A stretch of DNA of 64,000 nt, taken from the NCBI GenBank assembly GCA_036785325.1, contig JAXIVH010000002.1, positions 10,907,278-10,971,277 on the forward strand, read 5' to 3'. Of this stretch, positions 11,216 to 21,669 are shown piece after piece. Below the pieces are notes generated by a model that was not told where the DNA came from, made no database searches, and saw only the letters and a list, made by a program, of their open reading frames with translations. Numbering within the stretch: the first letter of the stretch is position 1; every line of letters starts with the position of its first letter. Made by a program: the position numbers and the translations under genes. The DNA is from Urophycis tenuis (lineage: Eukaryota > Chordata > Actinopteri > Gadiformes > Phycidae).

Positions 11216-11598
11216 TGTGACAATACGGGGTTGGGCGGAGACAAGAGCGAGACCAAGCAGCGTAAACGGTGTAACAGAGAGTTTAATTCAAGTGCCGGAC
11301 GAAACCGGCACAGGCGCACACAGCGAGATGTGTGCGTCTAACAAATAGCAAAGACAGGAGTACGTCCATATCTTCAATACAAATACATACAACACAATAC
11401 ACGCAACCACTCACAAAGGGGAGACAGGAGACACGAGGTTAAATAGGGAAACAAACAAGACACAGGTGAGACACATTGGGAATCAGACACAGGTGGCTGC
11501 TAATGATCACTGGGGATTCTGGGGGTTGTAGTGCCGGAACCGGTGATCAACAGCCAGGCGACGCCGATCGAGGTAGAGGGGGAGGCGTTGGCGTGACA
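11216..11598 (-). repeat. LTR (3' LTR in element orientation)
   Basis: 383 bp with TGT...ACA ends, near-identical to 12694-13078. The preceding purine tract on the minus strand marks it as the 3' LTR. Confidence 0.9.
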
Positions 11599-11864
11599 GT
11601 ACCCCCCCCCTGAGGCGCGTCTCCTGACGCGCGGCGTCGCCCACCAGGAGGGCTACCAGGAGCGGAGCAGGGAACGTCAGGCGGCATCCCTCTGGAGGCC
11701 GGCGGCGCTGGCGCGGGCCCTCCGGAGGTCGGCGGCGGGGGCGCGGGCCCTCCGGAGCCCAGCGGTGAAGGCAGGACCCCCTGGACTCCTGAACTGCCGC
11801 TGGGACAAGGGCCTCAGGGGAGGCTGAAGAATCTGGCGGCGGAGCCTCCGGAGCGGCCGCAGAC

Positions 11865-12677
11865 TCAGGCGGCGGGGCCTCCGGAGCGGCTGCAGTCTCC
11901 GGGGGCGGCGTCGGACGGACGGCCACCTGCGTGCATGGAGTGGGCGTCGGACGGAAGTCCCCAACTAGGGACAGGAGGGCGCTGCGGCCCAGCGCCGGAG
12001 ACAGGAGGCCGCTGCGGGCCAGCGGCGGCGACAGGAGGCCGCTGCGGCCCAGCGGCGGAGACAGGAGCCCGCTGCGGCCCAGCGGGGAAGACAGGAGGGC
12101 GCTGCGGCCCAGTGGCGGCCTGGCTGGACAGCGGAGCCGCAGGCTTGGTGGCCCGTCTCACAGACCGCGGTCCTCCGAATGCCAGACGGGTTCCCCAGAA
12201 CGGGTTGGCCTCAGCTGGCCCGTTCTGAGGCTTGGTGGCCCGTCTCGCAGACCGCGGTTCTCCGAATGCCAGACGGGTTCCCCAGAACGGGTTGGCCTCA
12301 GCTGGCCCGTTCTGAGGCTTGGTGGCCCGTCTCGCAGACCGCGGTCCCCCCCGTGCCAAACGGGCGCCCCCGTATGGATCCCTCTCTGCCGGGGCTGGGA
12401 CTCCTCCACTTGCGGCGTCGGAGGCGGCGCAACTCGTCGCCGGCAAGCGCCGGAGAAGCTCACGGAGCAGTGCCTCCTCCGCTGCCTCTGCTGGGGCTGG
12501 GACTCCTCCACTTGCGGCGTCGAAGGCGGCGCCACTCGTCGCCGGCAAGCGCCGGCGAAGCTCACGGAGCATTGCCTCCGTGCTCGCCATCCGCTGCTCC
12601 CATACCTCGTCGGTAGGGAGCCGCTTGAGCACGGAGACAAGCGTGGGCTCCTCCGCTGCCTGGTCCGCTGTCTCCAT
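11865..12677 (-). CDS. Pro/Arg-rich repetitive protein of the small LTR element, unknown function
   Basis: A 270-codon frame starts at the first ATG after the 5' LTR (METADQ...). An upstream in-frame ATG lies inside the LTR and is less likely. Residues 1-60 are charged and helix-like (L-R-E-L-R-R-R-L-P), with a second similar LRELLRRLP block. The middle holds about three copies of a 28-residue unit (N-G-P-A-E-A-N-P-F-W-G-T-R-L core) and then about six G-P-Q-R-P-P-V units. The DNA repeats are about 84 bp and about 30 bp long. No zinc knuckle, protease or polymerase motif is visible. It could be a reduced, gag-like packaging protein; that is inference from its position only. Local GC content is far above the surroundings. 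Confidence 0.5.
   Translation of the reverse strand: METADQAAEEPTLVSVLKRLPTDEVWEQRMASTEAMLRELRRRLPATSGAAFDAASGGVPAPAEAAEEALLRELLRRLPATSCAASDAASGGVPAPAERDPYGGARLARGGPRSARRATKPQNGPAEANPFWGTRLAFGEPRSARRATKPQNGPAEANPFWGTRLAFGGPRSVRRATKPAAPLSSQAATGPQRPPVFPAGPQRAPVSAAGPQRPPVAAAGPQRPPVSGAGPQRPPVPSWGLPSDAHSMHAGGRPSDAAPGDCSRSGGPAA
12100..12350. repeat. Tandem repeat of an about 84-bp unit inside the LTR element
   Basis: The words CTTGGTGGCCCGTCTC, CCAGACGGGT and CCCAGAACGGGTTGGCC recur about three times at regular spacing and encode the protein repeat on the minus strand. Confidence 0.8.
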
Positions 12678-12693
12678 CGGTGGTGAGTGGTTC

Positions 12694-13078
12694 TGTGACA
12701 ATACGGGGTTGGGCGGAGACAAGAGCGAGACCAAGCAGCGTAAACGGTGTAACAGAGAGTTTAATTCAAGTGCCGGACGAAACCGGCACAGGCGCACACA
12801 GCGAGATGTGTGCGTCTAACAAATAGCCAAGACAGGAGTACGTCCATATCTTACAAATACATACAACACAATACCAATACACGCAACCACTCACAAAGGG
12901 GAGACAGGAGACACGAGGTTAAATAGGGAAACAAACAAGACACAGGTGAGACACACTGGGAATCAGACACAGGTGGCTGCTAATGATCACCGGGGATTCT
13001 GGGGGTTGTAGTGCCGGAACCGGTGATCAACAGCCAGGCGACGCCGATCGAGGTAGAGGGGGAGGCGTTGGCGTGACA
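12694..13078 (-). repeat. LTR (5' LTR in element orientation)
   Basis: 385 bp, with the same ends as the partner LTR. The internal reading frame starts 17 bp inside from its border on the minus strand. Confidence 0.9.
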
Positions 13079-13083
13079 GATAG

Positions 13084-13672
13084 CTCTTCATCAACAGACG
13101 GGCCGGGATGTGCAATCAAAACAATATGGTGAGCAATTGTGAAGGGAGGTGATGATGATCCAAACAAATTTCAGATATAGATAGTATGTAGTATATAGTG
13201 TTCAGATACAGGTATAACAGCATTGTGTCAGATATACTATAAATGTATTATGTATGTCCATTATAGGCACTGAATAATGTTGTATATAGACTTGTCAGTA
13301 TCTCATTGGCTTGTACAGTGTTTGGATGTCTGTATTTGCAGTGCACTTGTGGTCAGGCCTAGCTTTAGAATAGCTAGCTTTAAGCCCAGGCTTCAATTTC
13401 CTTTGGCTAAATAGGAACACATGGGCAGAATGCATTGGAATTTATGACCACAGACTTCAGAGAACTCTTCTCTTTCTGCCCACGCCCGTGTCCCTTATTT
13501 ACCCATGATACACCTGTCCTCTGCTGCCCCTCTGTTTACATTCCAGCTGTGCAGGGCTCTAGATGTCTGGGAGTTATAAAGGTCCCAACATGTCCCTCTG
13601 CAACTCTGTCCACCTCAGGCCTCTTCTTTTGTCGACTTGCCTTTGGTTGACTTGACTTTGGTTGAACCGGCC

Positions 13673-13751
<79 letters not shown>

Positions 13752-13939
13752 CTGAAAACAGAGACTGAGTCAGACGATGCCACATGTTGAAAACGTTTCC
13801 CTCAATGGTTTCCAGCTGGGAAACCGGATTCTTCAACTCTGACCGAACCTCAACGCTGGAATAGCAGCTGGACAGGATGACCAGGAAACAAGATGTACAT
13901 CCCAGTCAGACCAGGGAGGACACTTTTATTTCACATGCT
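13084..13939. other. Intergenic DNA with a long GT microsatellite
   Basis: A GT array occupies 13674-13750 (about 38 units). The rest shows no recognised gene. The start of the L1-type LINE that follows could not be fixed precisely. Confidence 0.5.
13674..13750. repeat. GT dinucleotide microsatellite
   Basis: About 38 uninterrupted GT units, long enough to be highly polymorphic. It produces His-Thr open frames on the minus strand that are not genes. Confidence 0.97.
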
Positions 13940-14502
13940 GACTGGCCTCTGGCCCCAAGATCTCTCTGGGCTTTTTTCCTATGTGTAATTATCCATTTTC
14001 CGGGTCGCTGCTCTTGTGGTCGACCGGTCGAGCAGCTAAGCAGTTTCTCACTCTTTCTCACTCCTTCGCTGGTTTTTTAATGTTTTTTAATGCTTTTAAC
14101 GCTTTCTTCGCCTTTCGCCTTTTTTAATGCTGTCTTCGCAGTTTCGTCGTTTCTCTGGACTTTTTGTGTTCTCCAACAAATGGCTCCTTGTCGTAACTAC
14201 ACAAGAAACTTCCTCATCGAGCGGCGGCTGCAGTCGGTACCTGCTCCCACGGACTACTTTCCAGAGAAAATACTCCGTAAACACCCCACCAAACGGCACA
14301 ATTCATACTTCAAACCCTGGAAAACAAAGGTAACCAGGAGGGGTCTAAAGAAGAGTGGTGTGAGAGCCAGATTAAAACAGGAGACACGGTTTCCGGTGAC
14401 GTCATGTTCAGGGCATAAGCTGAAAGTGGAGCTCCGTCTATCTGATCATTAAAAATCCTAACAAATCGACGAAAACTTGGCAAAAACAACTACATTGAAA
14501 GG

Positions 14503-15504
14503 ATGGCAACATCATCTAAAGGCAAAGTATCGAAAAAATCTGAAAACACGAAGGAAGAGAGTGGAAATACGAAGCAAGGTCAAGTTGTTGGACCTAGCAT
14601 GGACGCTGAGTCACGAGTGTTGGCTGAGCTGGAAAAGATGCGAGCCGAAAACCATGAGGGACAAGAACAAATTAAAGCGTCGCTTGTCAAAATAAAATCA
14701 TCTATGGAGGAGCTAAAGGGTGAGGTAAAAACCATAGACACACGGACAACAGTAGTGGAAGATCGTGTGGGTGAGGTTGAGGACAATGGGATGAGGTATG
14801 AAAGGGCATTGAGATACCTGTTGCGCCGAGATATGGATCTAACGGCTCGATGCGAAGATTTGCCAAATAGACTCAGACGCAATAACCTAAGAATATACCG
14901 AGTGCCTGAGGGAAGTGAGGGTACAGACACGAAGGAATTTGTAAAAGAGCTGTTGAAATCAGTCATTGATCCCATGTCTGACGTGAACTTGCAAATTGAG
15001 AGAGCACACCGAGCGTTCACAGCCAAACCAAAAAAACCCGCTGACCCCCCCAGGTCCATCATAGTAAGATTTGTGGATTACTCGGTGAAGGAAGCCATTC
15101 TCAGACAAGCATGGAAACAACGGAATACTGTCTACAACGAAGAGCAGATCTATTTTGATCATGACTACTCCCCAGAGTTGCAAAAGAAAAGAAAAGTGAT
15201 CAAGAGTTTAAAACAGAAAGATATCAAAGCCAAATGCATTTACCCAGCTCAGCTAAAAATATGTTTGGATTCTGGTGAAAAGACTTCCGCGACGATCACA
15301 GAGGCCCTACCGACACTCCGAGAGCTTAATATCCAACCCAAGATAGACGAGCGTGAAAAGATGGAGGAGGAGATGGCCCGGTCTAATAGGAAAAGCGCAG
15401 AGGAGAGAGATAAAGGAACGTCACCGACACTGACACGCGCGGATAATGCATGCCTTCTTTGCCAAAGACAAATTAACTTTTTGAGCACATGCCAAGTGTT
15501 CTAG
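14503..15504 (+). CDS. L1-type ORF1 protein (RNA-binding chaperone)
   Basis: A 333-codon intact frame. Residues 1-35 are basic and Ser-rich. About 35-110 are Leu/Glu/Lys-rich with heptad spacing, consistent with the trimer-forming coiled coil of L1 ORF1p. About 120-210 match the RRM region (R-R-N-N-L-R-I-Y-R-V-P-E, then I-E-R-A-H-R and a P-R-S-I-I-V-R-F strand). About 215-290 match the C-terminal domain. In L1 elements this protein coats the LINE RNA and is needed for retrotransposition. The start is the ATG at 14503, before a Ser/Lys-rich tail; an ATG at 14477 is in another frame. The intact frame contrasts with the broken ORF2. Confidence 0.85.
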   Translation: MATSSKGKVSKKSENTKEESGNTKQGQVVGPSMDAESRVLAELEKMRAENHEGQEQIKASLVKIKSSMEELKGEVKTIDTRTTVVEDRVGEVEDNGMRYERALRYLLRRDMDLTARCEDLPNRLRRNNLRIYRVPEGSEGTDTKEFVKELLKSVIDPMSDVNLQIERAHRAFTAKPKKPADPPRSIIVRFVDYSVKEAILRQAWKQRNTVYNEEQIYFDHDYSPELQKKRKVIKSLKQKDIKAKCIYPAQLKICLDSGEKTSATITEALPTLRELNIQPKIDEREKMEEEMARSNRKSAEERDKGTSPTLTRADNACLLCQRQINFLSTCQVF

Positions 15505-15908
15505 TGTTATGGAGAAAGTATTGAAGCAAAATGGTTAGGATAATGACTATTCTCTACAATATTGGATGGAACTCTGCTGACGGGCGCAACGACCGATCCA
15601 CGAGCAGGACGACAACAGCGCCGACACACAGCGTGTGAATCCCACGGAGGAGTGGTCACCATCCTTCGCCCAGGTTACAGTGGGGGCTGGTTTTCTTAAT
15701 AGTTTGGGGACTAAACAACTCTATAGGCTTATAGGAAATCAGTTGGGTATTTGGAAATCTACGGTTTATTATTGTTTTCTTTGAATGTTCTATTTTATAC
15801 TTATGTTTCTTTTTTCACCTTGAGTTCAATGTTGGGCAAAAATATGCTTACAAATTTTGTTTGGAGACTCATATATCAGAAAAAGAACACTTAAAATAAA
15901 AAGAATGG

Positions 15909-18867
15909 GTGGGCCAGGTATTTAGTTCTTCCTTTGAGAGTAGTAGGAAAAGGGGGGTGGCCATTCTTGTTAATAAATCAGTCTACTTCAGCCACACACA
16001 TACAATTACAGACAAGGAGGGGAGATACGTGATGGTAAAAGGGAATATTGGTGATACAATAACTTTATTAAATATTTACGCTCCAAATGAAGACAGCAGA
16101 GATTTTTTCAAAAATATTGGATCATTAGTAGCAGATAAAGCATAGGGTATTATTTTAATAGGAGGAGACTTCAACTGTGTCCTGAGAGAAAATATGGATA
16201 GGCTCCCTGTAACGGAGGGTTCAATGTGTTAGGGAGTTGCGGTGGGGTTGGACCCAAATGCAGAGAGGCGAGGCAGGCGAGAGTACTTGTAACTATTTTA
16301 CTGGCAAACAAAGCACAGATACAGGAACAGACAGACAACAACTCACATGAACGACGACAAGACTCGGACAAAGACTGAACAGAAGACAGGACTTAAATAC
16401 ACAGACTAATTACCAACCCAAGACAGGTGAGGGAACAAGAAACAGGTGAACACAATGGGGCAATCAACCAGGAGGGAATCAGGACACAGGGGAAACACAG
16501 AGCAAACCAACGAAAAACCAGACAACACAGACCAAGACAAGGGGAAACACAAAGCAAACCAATGAAAATGACAGAACACAGACACAGATCATGACACAAT
16601 GTCCAAGAAATCTTGAAATTTGGCGAATGCAGAATCCTTATGAAAGAGAATACTCATGTTATTCAAGCTCGTATAAAACACACTCACGTATTGATTATTT
16701 TTTAATTTCTATGGAGCTACTGCCAAATGTTAAAAAGTGTTGGTATAATACTATAGTAATCAGTGACCATGCAGCAGTATCTATGGAGATTCAATTAGGT
16801 ATGTCCGAGCACTGTTCAAGATGGAGATTACAGGCCTATCTATTACAGGATCCAGCCTTCGTTAAATTTGTGGAAGGTTGTATAAATAAATATTTCGAAT
16901 TAAATACAGATGAAACTACAGCCAGTATTAGATGGGAAGCATTTAAGGCCTACATAAGGGGAGAAATTATTAGTTATACGAGCTCTGAAACCAAAAGACA
17001 CAATCAAGAATTGCGAGTTCTAGAAAACCAAATTAAAAAAGCTGAGGATGAATTCTATAGGGACAATGATCCTGGAAAATTACAAAACCTTTCTGTCATG
17101 AGAGCTAAATATGATAAATTAACATCTGACAAAGTAGCTAAGAGTCTAATGTAGACCAAACAAACTTATTACGATCAAGGGGAAAAAGCAGGTAAATTAC
17201 TGGCCTGGAGGGTTAAAAAAACACAAATGGAAAGAACAATTAATAATATAAAATCAACATCTGGCAACTTAACTACAGATCCATTAGAGATAAATAAAAA
17301 CTTTTCAGAGACTTTTATGAATCAACATACAAATCAGAATATACAGAAAACAGTGAGGACCAAAGTGCATTCCTTGACCAGTTACAATTTCAGACTATAT
17401 CAGATAATGAAAAAATAACACTAGATAACCCATTAACAACAGAAGAGCTTTTTGAAGCTATAGGGGATATGAATAGCGGTAAAGCACCAGGACCAGATGG
17501 GCTGCCTATAGAGTTTTACAAAACATTTAGAAAACTACTTGTTAGACCACTTCTCGACATGTATGACGAATCTTTTAATACAGGAACACTTCCAGATTCA
17601 TTAAGATTAGCCTTAATAACTTTAATATTAAAACCAAACAAATCCCCAACTGAATGCTCATCTTATAGACCGATTAGTTTAATGGGATGTGACACAAAAA
17701 TATTATGTAAAACACTTTCAAGAAGATTAGATAAGTATCTCCCTCAGCTGATTAATGATGACCAACAAGGCTTTGTACAAAAAAGACAAGGATATCATAA
17801 TGTGAGAAGAGTCTTGAACGTACTTCATGAGAAACATAATGCTACAGATACAGCAATGCTATCAGTAGATGCTTGCCAAGCTTTCGATAGGATAGAATGG
17901 AGCTACCTATTCGATGTACTCCAAAGATTTGGATTAGGCAAAATGTTTCTTAAATGGATACAGCTACTATATACAAACCCAACTGTTGAGGTCTTAACTA
18001 ATACTACCATCTCGAGACCCTTTAGCCTACAGAGGTCCACTCGGCAGGGTTGTCCGCTGTCCCCACTCCTGTTCACATTAGCAATTGAACCTTTAGCTAT
18101 GGCAGTACGAACACATACAGGAATATCAGGCATTATGATTGGGGGGGTAGATCATCACATTGCCTTATTTGCAGATGATATAATATTCTTCCTAACAAAT
18201 TTAAAAAATGGTGTTCCCAATTTGATTAAATTAATGCAAAATTTTGGAGGGTTTTCCGGATATAAAATTAACAATTCCAAATCAGTATTAATGTTGCTTA
18301 ACAAAAAAGAAAGACACAACCCTATAATAAATACCCCATTTGCAACAACTACTGAAGGTTTTACATATTTAGGTGTTAAAATCACTCCTGAATTGAATGA
18401 CATAGTCCCAGCAAATTATAATCCCCTGCTAGAAAGAGTAACTGAGACACTGAATCGCTGGTCTACTTTGCCTTTATCTATGGTCGGACGAATAAATTTG
18501 ATAAAAATGACTATTCTACCCCAGTTTTTATATTATTTTCAAACAATCCCATTGCCGCTACCAAATTTGTTTTATGACAAACTTAACAAACAGTTAAGTC
18601 AATTCATCTGGAATGATAGGAAAGCCAGAATTCGTTTTAAACTATTATATATACCTTATGAGAGGGGAGGACTTCAACTTCCCAATCTCAGGTGGTATTA
18701 TATGGCTGCCCAATTAACCTCAGCATCATATTATTTCAGTACAGCTGCGCCCCCTGCCTGGGTAAGCATTGAGCAAGAGTCCACCCCAGATCTACCATTG
18801 AGTCTATATCTATATTCTTCAGACATTAAGACACTGAGAAGACATATTAAAAATCCTCTTCTTAAAA
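15909..18867 (+). pseudogene. L1-type ORF2, endonuclease and reverse transcriptase part, broken
   Basis: The endonuclease shows L-L-N-I-Y-A-P-N at about 16068 and G-G-D-F-N at about 16164. After a solo LTR it resumes with S-R-I-D-Y-F near 16690 and the S-D-H catalytic motif near 16765. Reverse transcriptase follows, with G-K-A-P-G-P-D-G near 17480, a catalytic D in S-V-D-A-C-Q-A-F-D near 17870, Q-G-C-P-L-S-P near 18045 and the F-A-D-D active site near 18170. Defects are a TAG at 17152-17154, a frameshift near 17300, loss of the endonuclease N terminus, and the LTR and L2-like insertions. The reading frame runs straight into the L2-like insert, making an artificial 686-codon frame to 19529. 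Confidence 0.88.
16227..16596. mobile_element. Solo LTR (370 bp) inside the L1 endonuclease
   Basis: The insert starts TGTTAGGG, ends ATCATGACA and is flanked by a perfect 5-bp duplication, CAATG, at 16222-16226 and 16597-16601. L1 endonuclease coding resumes just after it. Its composition (ACAGGTGA and ACACAGG words) resembles the LTRs at 11216-13078, so it may belong to a related LTR family; this is impression, not alignment. Confidence 0.88.
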
Positions 18868-20402
18868 TCCTCTTCTTCTTTGTGGGATGGTGTGACGGGA
18901 ACCACCTCCAGCTCAACACAGGGAAAACCAAGGAGCTGGTGGTGGACTTTAGACGCAGGAAGTGTCCCCCATTACCGGTTTCCATAAAGGGGGAAGAGGT
19001 GGAGATGGTGGACACCTGCAAGTTCCTTGGGGTGCACCTAAACAACAAACTGGACTGGTCTGATAATACCGAGGCCCTCTACAGGAAGGGACAGAGCAGG
19101 CTGTTCTTCCTGAGGAGGCTCAGATCCTTCAATGTGTGCACTAGGCTGCTACGGATGTTCTACCAGTCTGTGGTAGCCAGTGTCACCTTCTTCGCCGTCG
19201 TGTGCTGGGGAGGAGGCATCGGGTGTGGTGGGGCAAGTAAGCTGAACAAGCTGGTGAGGAAGGCGGGCTCCGTGGTGGGGATGAAGCTGGACTGTGTGGA
19301 GGCGGTGACAGAGAGGAGGATGAGGGGAAAGCTGCAGGCGATCCTGGACAACCCCTCTCACCCTCTCTACGCCGAGCTGAGGCAACTCAGGAGCACGTTC
19401 AGCCATAGGCTCACTCAGCCACGTGCTTCAAAGCGCTTGGGGGGCTCTTTCATCCCGTCAGCTATCAGGCTCTACAATACCTCAACCACCCGCTCCCAAC
19501 GTCTCGGAAGCGCCAGCACCACCAGATAATGGATTTGTATAACACACCACACACCCCAGACTGTTTTCTAGCCATTCTCATCTTATGTCTGTTCATCTCA
19601 CTAATAACCACTGCCCATCTGTCATCTTTCATTGTGTGCACCAGGCTTCCACGGATGGTCTACCAGTCTGCGGTGGCCAGTGTCACCTCTTCACTGCCGT
19701 GTGCTGGGGAGTAAGCTTTGGGAGCGGTGGTGCCAGGAAGCTGTACAAGCCGGGGAGGAAGGCGAGCCCTGCAGTGGGGATGAAGCTGGACGGTGTGGAG
19801 GCGGCGACAGTGAGGAAGACGAGGGGAATGCTGCTGGCGACCCGGACCTACCCTCTCAGCCTCACTGTGCTGAACTGAAGCAACTGAAGCAACTCAGGAA
19901 CACGTTCAGCCACATGCTCACTCAGCCAAGTGCCTCAAAGTGCTTGGGTGCTCCTTCATCCCACCAACCATCAGGCTCAGGAAGCTCCAACACCACCAGA
20001 CAAATGGAATGGACTGAACTTTCATTCACATACACCACACCACACACCTTGGACTGTGACCCAGCCGTTGTTATTCCAGGACCATTCATATATTGTACCT
20101 GGAATACCTGTATAAATTTGCACATCTTGCACCTTGCACTTTCCGCATACTTGCACTATTTTATCTACTTGCACTATTTGATCTATCTTGCATTTTGCAC
20201 CACAAACTGCTATCTAGGACACTAGTATGCATACGGGTCCTCTCGTCACCGACCTGACTTAAGAGCGCGTATTTAATCTAATCTATTGTTTTTTATTGTG
20301 TATAGAATTTAGGCTCTTTACTGCTCATCTATCCCCTGCACTGCTGGTCTCTGCGAATTTCTCCTACGGGGGATTAATAAAGAAATATCTTATCTTATCT
20401 TA
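18868..20402 (+). mobile_element. L2-like LINE 3' segment(s) inserted in L1 ORF2
   Basis: The insert encodes the region after the polymerase palm of L2/Rex1-type LINEs (N-T-G-K-T-K-E-L-V-V-D-F, F-L-G-V-H-L, Y-Q-S-V-V-A-S-V) up to 19529. At an offset of exactly 500 bp the same region recurs, more decayed (19641-20040), so there are two 5'-truncated copies or a tandem duplication. The tail ends in TATCT repeats (20383-20406), a typical short-repeat LINE tail. TCTTAAAA occurs at 18860-18867 and 20403-20410 as a likely target duplication. L1 ORF2 coding continues in frame right after the insert. Confidence 0.8.
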
Positions 20403-20406
20403 TCTT

Positions 20407-21406
20407 AAAAAATACAATCTCAGTTTGGTATGCCGCACACAAACATATAGGTGATATGCCTGTATCGTCCCAATTTACTCCTATTTGGGGTAATGAACAG
20501 TTTACACCTGGCTGGAAAGATGAGGGATTTAGATCATGGAATGTAAAAGGTATTCAGAAAATAAAGGATCTTTATGAAGACAGGGTTTTGCTTACATTTG
20601 ATCAGTTATGTCAGAGATACCAAATCCCGAAGAAACACTTCTTCAAATATTTGCAGTTAAAAAGCTATATGTCTTCAAAACACAAACAGTTTATGTGTTT
20701 ACCATCTTTATCTAAATTATAGGAAATAACACTTGCAAATTTAGGAGGGAAGGGCCATGTATCTAAATATTACAATAAACTAGTCGCACATAGTACTGAA
20801 TCAGCAATAGATCAATTAAACGCTTGGAAAATGGATATAAAAGAAGATATTGATTAATTAGATTGGAATGATGCATGTTTAAAAGCTCAAAAACAAACAA
20901 TAAACACAAGGTCTCGACTACTTCAATACAAGTGGTTAATGAGAGTGTACATAACCCCAGTCAAACTCCACCATATGAATGCTAACATTCCAGATGATTG
21001 TACAAAATGTTTGAATAAGAAGGGAACATTATTTCACTGCTTATGGGAATGTGTGAAGATCCAAAACTTCTGGAAGGATGTTATAAATTGTTTGTCAGAG
21101 ATGTTTAATGCTAAAGTCCCCCTAAATGCCAAACCGTGTGTGCTTGGAATATACCCAGAGAACTTCCTACAAACGTCAAAGCAATATACAGTTCTGGACT
21201 TTGGACTTCTTCAGGCCAGGAGAGCTGTTGCACTGTGTTGCAAGAGTATGGATGCTCCTACATTGAGAATGTGGATAAGGGAGCTTTCTGGCTGTATTGG
21301 ACTGGAAAGACTGACGTACATTGCTAAGGGAAAACGAAAGGACTTTGTTGAACTCTGGGAACCATATATGAACATTATGACAGATGACAGTGCAAGATTT
21401 ACCTGA
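20407..21406 (+). pseudogene. L1-type ORF2 C-terminal part, broken
   Basis: Coding continues from 18867 across the L2-like insert. A Cys-rich finger near 21000 (C-x2-C, then H and C in C-T-K-C...F-H-C-L-W-E-C) is the L1 ORF2 C-terminal motif. In-frame stops lie at 20720-20722 and near 20857. The terminal stop is at about 21404. Confidence 0.8.
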
Positions 21407-21669
21407 AACTAATTTGTAAATATTGTGGATATATCACATATATCATCTTTTTATTTATTTACTTATTTATTTTTTAGTTATTTATTTTTGTTTAATTTAT
21501 TTATTTAATTTATTTTATTTTTCCTCCCTGATTGGTTGATTCAATATAATTATTTATATTTCAATTGAAAATGGTGCAAGCTAAGTGTATGTGTGTCTAT
21601 GTAATGTATGCGTAAATGTTGTATGTTTGAAAAACTAAAAAATGACAATAAACATATTGTGAAAAAAAA

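Larger units (their letters stand above)
11216..13078 (-). mobile_element. Small LTR retroelement (1,863 bp) with near-identical LTRs
   Basis: Two direct LTRs (11216-11598 and 12694-13078) start TGTGACAATACG and end GCGTGACA. They differ at only a handful of bases and short indels, so insertion is fairly recent. A 5-bp duplication, GATAG, lies at 11211-11215 and 13079-13083. A C-run at 11601-11609, next to the left LTR, reads as a G-rich polypurine tract on the minus strand, which sets the orientation. The internal region is only 1,095 bp and has no protease, reverse transcriptase or integrase, so the element needs enzymes from another element. No standard TGG-type primer site is seen next to the right LTR. 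Confidence 0.9.
13940..21669 (+). mobile_element. L1-type LINE number 1, with solo LTR and L2-like insertions
   Basis: The order is 5' leader, ORF1 (14503-15504), ORF2 (endonuclease from about 15909, reverse transcriptase from about 17440, C-terminal zinc finger near 21000), AT-rich 3' UTR, AATAAA near 21645 and a poly-A run at 21661-21669. ORF2 is interrupted by a solo LTR at 16227-16596 and an L2-like LINE at about 18868-20402. It also has in-frame stops and a shift. The 5' boundary is approximate; no clear target duplication was found because a second L1 follows the poly-A directly. Confidence 0.85.

Noticed and set aside
11931..12686. Plus-strand 251-codon frame opposite the LTR element protein
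   Set aside because: It is the antisense of a GC-rich tandem repeat, where stops are rare in all frames. The polypurine tract and the ATG next to the LTR both favour the minus strand.
13574..13836. His-Thr-rich frames over the GT microsatellite
   Set aside because: They are translations of a dinucleotide array.
17469..19529. A single 686-residue protein
   Set aside because: The first part is L1 reverse transcriptase and the rest is L2-like. The frame crosses an insertion junction at 18867, so it is an accidental fusion.
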